Shown here in pieces: positions 56,236-56,939 of a stretch of 56,939 bases of DNA. The notes beneath the pieces are model-generated. The model worked only from the letters and a program-made list of their open reading frames with translations, was not told where the DNA came from and ran no database searches. Position 1 is the stretch's first letter; each line of letters starts with the position of its first letter. Origin of the DNA: a virus. The stretch lies in IMG/VR virus record IMGVR_UViG_3300046512_000375, positions 1 through 56,939 of that record. One strand, 5' to 3'. The position numbers and the translations under genes were made by a program.

Positions 56236-56450
56236 GCATTAGCCTCGATAAGCAGCTTTAGCATTTTTAGGCGATATATTACCGGGGCATTTGCCTTACT
56301 GGCCGGATCGTTCTTTAACGATAGAAAAGATGTTTCTAGGAATTTATCCATATCGCTTATCGTTGTACCTGGAAACAACATCGTTTCTCCCTTGGGCACC
56401 TCATTATTTGTAAACCATTCCTCCAACTGGGCAACTTCCTGTATCGTCAT
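56232..56450 (-). CDS. DUF6965 family protein
   Basis: 72 aa on the minus strand. Helical with the DUF6965 outline: EVAQLEEWFTNNEVPKGETMLFPGTTISDMDKFLETSFLSL ... PVIYRLKMLKLLIE. Common in Bacteroidetes phages and mobile elements; function unknown. Last phage-type gene before the candidate attR. Confidence 0.65.
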   Translation of the reverse strand: MTIQEVAQLEEWFTNNEVPKGETMLFPGTTISDMDKFLETSFLSLKNDPASKANAPVIYRLKMLKLLIEANA

Positions 56451-56525
56451 GCTTCAAATCTACTTCAATTTATCCAACACTTGTTTGATAAAAGCATTCA
56501 TTTTTATTTATATTTACGCCATATC

Positions 56526-56563
56526 AACATGCGGGTAGTAAAAAACTATCTGCATGTTTTTTT
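56526..56563 (+). terminator. Strong terminator near the prophage end
   Basis: A 14-bp stem (56526-56539 with 56545-56558, two G-U pairs), a 5-nt A loop, then TTTTTTTG. It insulates the prophage from host DNA; the 300-bp gap around it holds no gene. Confidence 0.8.
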
Positions 56564-56650
56564 GTTAAAAATGATGCGAAAATGTATACTGAAAATCGTA
56601 AACACCTTTTAACTACCTAATATATAGGCATATAAAGTATATGTGTGTTA

Positions 56651-56667
56651 TCCCTTCGGCTCCACAA
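56651..56667 (+). other. Candidate attR: 3' fragment of a tRNA/tmRNA
   Basis: TCCCTTCGGCTCCACAA looks like the 3' T-stem, acceptor strand and discriminator of an alanine-accepting RNA. CGGCTCC would pair with GGGGCCG including the G3-U70 identity pair, as in tmRNA. Upstream bases do not continue the T-loop, so only the 3' end is present, as for the displaced end after integration into the gene. The intact copy should lie left of base 1. Confidence 0.5.
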
Positions 56668-56670
56668 AAA

Positions 56671-56706
56671 AAAACCTGCAAATGAATAATTTGCAGGTTT
56701 TTTATT
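56671..56706. terminator. Terminator (host side)
   Basis: AAAACCTGCAAA (56671-56682) pairs with TTTGCAGGTTTT (56690-56701) across a 7-nt loop, with A-run before and T-run after, so it works both ways. Possibly the original terminator of the tRNA/tmRNA gene, and also of the aminotransferase. Confidence 0.8.
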
Positions 56707-56756
56707 TATAAGTCAGATCATCCCTCTCACATTTTCCCTCTCACATCTTCCATCAT

Positions 56757-56939
56757 TTATTCCGTTCTTCCAGGGTATTGCTGTAAGGCCACTTCCAAAC
56801 AATCCATCGCTGCATTCAAATCGTCGGTATTTAAAACGTAAGCCATACGTACTTCATTTTTGCCCGAACCGGCAGTAGAGTAGAAGCCTGTTGCAGGCGC
56901 CATCATCACCGTTTGGCTATCGTGGCTAAATTCTTCTAA
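56757..56939 (-). CDS. PLP-dependent aminotransferase, C-terminal part (host)
   Basis: Sixty C-terminal residues of an aspartate-aminotransferase-like enzyme; the rest lies beyond the window. Recognisable: VMMAPATGFYSTAGSGKNEVRMAYVLNTDDLNAAMDCLEVAL, which holds the Arg of the substrate carboxylate site (NEVRMAY). A metabolic host gene, so the prophage ends between 56450 and this point. Confidence 0.82.
   Translation of the reverse strand, partial: LEEFSHDSQTVMMAPATGFYSTAGSGKNEVRMAYVLNTDDLNAAMDCLEVALQQYPGRTE

Overview
The window is an almost complete, apparently intact siphovirus-type prophage in a Bacteroidetes genome, most like a Pedobacter or other Sphingobacteriaceae host. Support for this is low GC, promoters of the Bacteroidetes type (-7 box TAnnTTTG, -33 TTG/TTTG) and weak use of Shine-Dalgarno sites. 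Families typical of Bacteroidetes phages are also present: DUF3127, DUF6371, YopX, DUF6706, DUF5977 and DUF6965. The first base is the start codon of the integrase, so attL lies just outside. The right end shows a tRNA/tmRNA-like 3' fragment (about 56651-56667, candidate attR), a terminator and the C-terminus of a host PLP-dependent aminotransferase.

Layout. 1-3.3 kb: integrase, an XRE regulator, two accessory genes and a CI/LexA-like repressor, then a divergent operator/promoter. 3.4-8.7 kb: early rightward genes, including HTH proteins, small membrane proteins, a Sak4-like ATPase, a PD-(D/E)XK nuclease and a macro-like protein with 19 NAGxx repeats. 8.7-20.7 kb: DNA metabolism, with HNH nuclease, RNase HI, SSB-like DUF3127, a C5-methyltransferase with six internal repeats, an SNF2 helicase-methyltransferase fusion, DUF3223 protein, SF2 helicase, RepA-like ATPase, primase and VRR-NUC nuclease, ending in an iteron-like region. 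21-26.7 kb: terminase and portal. 26.7-35.2 kb: an accessory block holding a membrane-protein moron, a roughly 0.9-kb structured noncoding region with tRNAs, YopX, NdpA, ASCH and a candidate small RNA. 35.3-51.7 kb: scaffold, decoration, capsid, connectors, tail tube, frameshifted tail chaperone, a reversed two-gene accessory island, tape measure and tail-tip genes including an SGNH-esterase fibre. 51.7-53.5 kb: lysis (endolysin, small membrane proteins, probable u-spanin). 53.5-56.5 kb: small paralogous genes, an SRAP/HMCES-type protein and DUF6965.

The most notable signal is regulatory. An identical box, TTCCC-N6-GGGAA-N4-GGGAA, occurs four times (8714, 15765, 21166, 27581). In three copies it sits exactly 8 bp before a -7 box, and in the fourth 7 bp before an imperfect one. 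These sites start four successive blocks: HNH/methylation genes, helicase/primase genes, packaging genes, and the tRNA/noncoding block. Two of the transcripts would begin directly with a long, perfectly paired 5'-terminal RNA pseudoknot that carries a shared 12-nt motif and stands before a nuclease-like gene. I could not run homology, folding or expression analyses; family names come from motif recognition.
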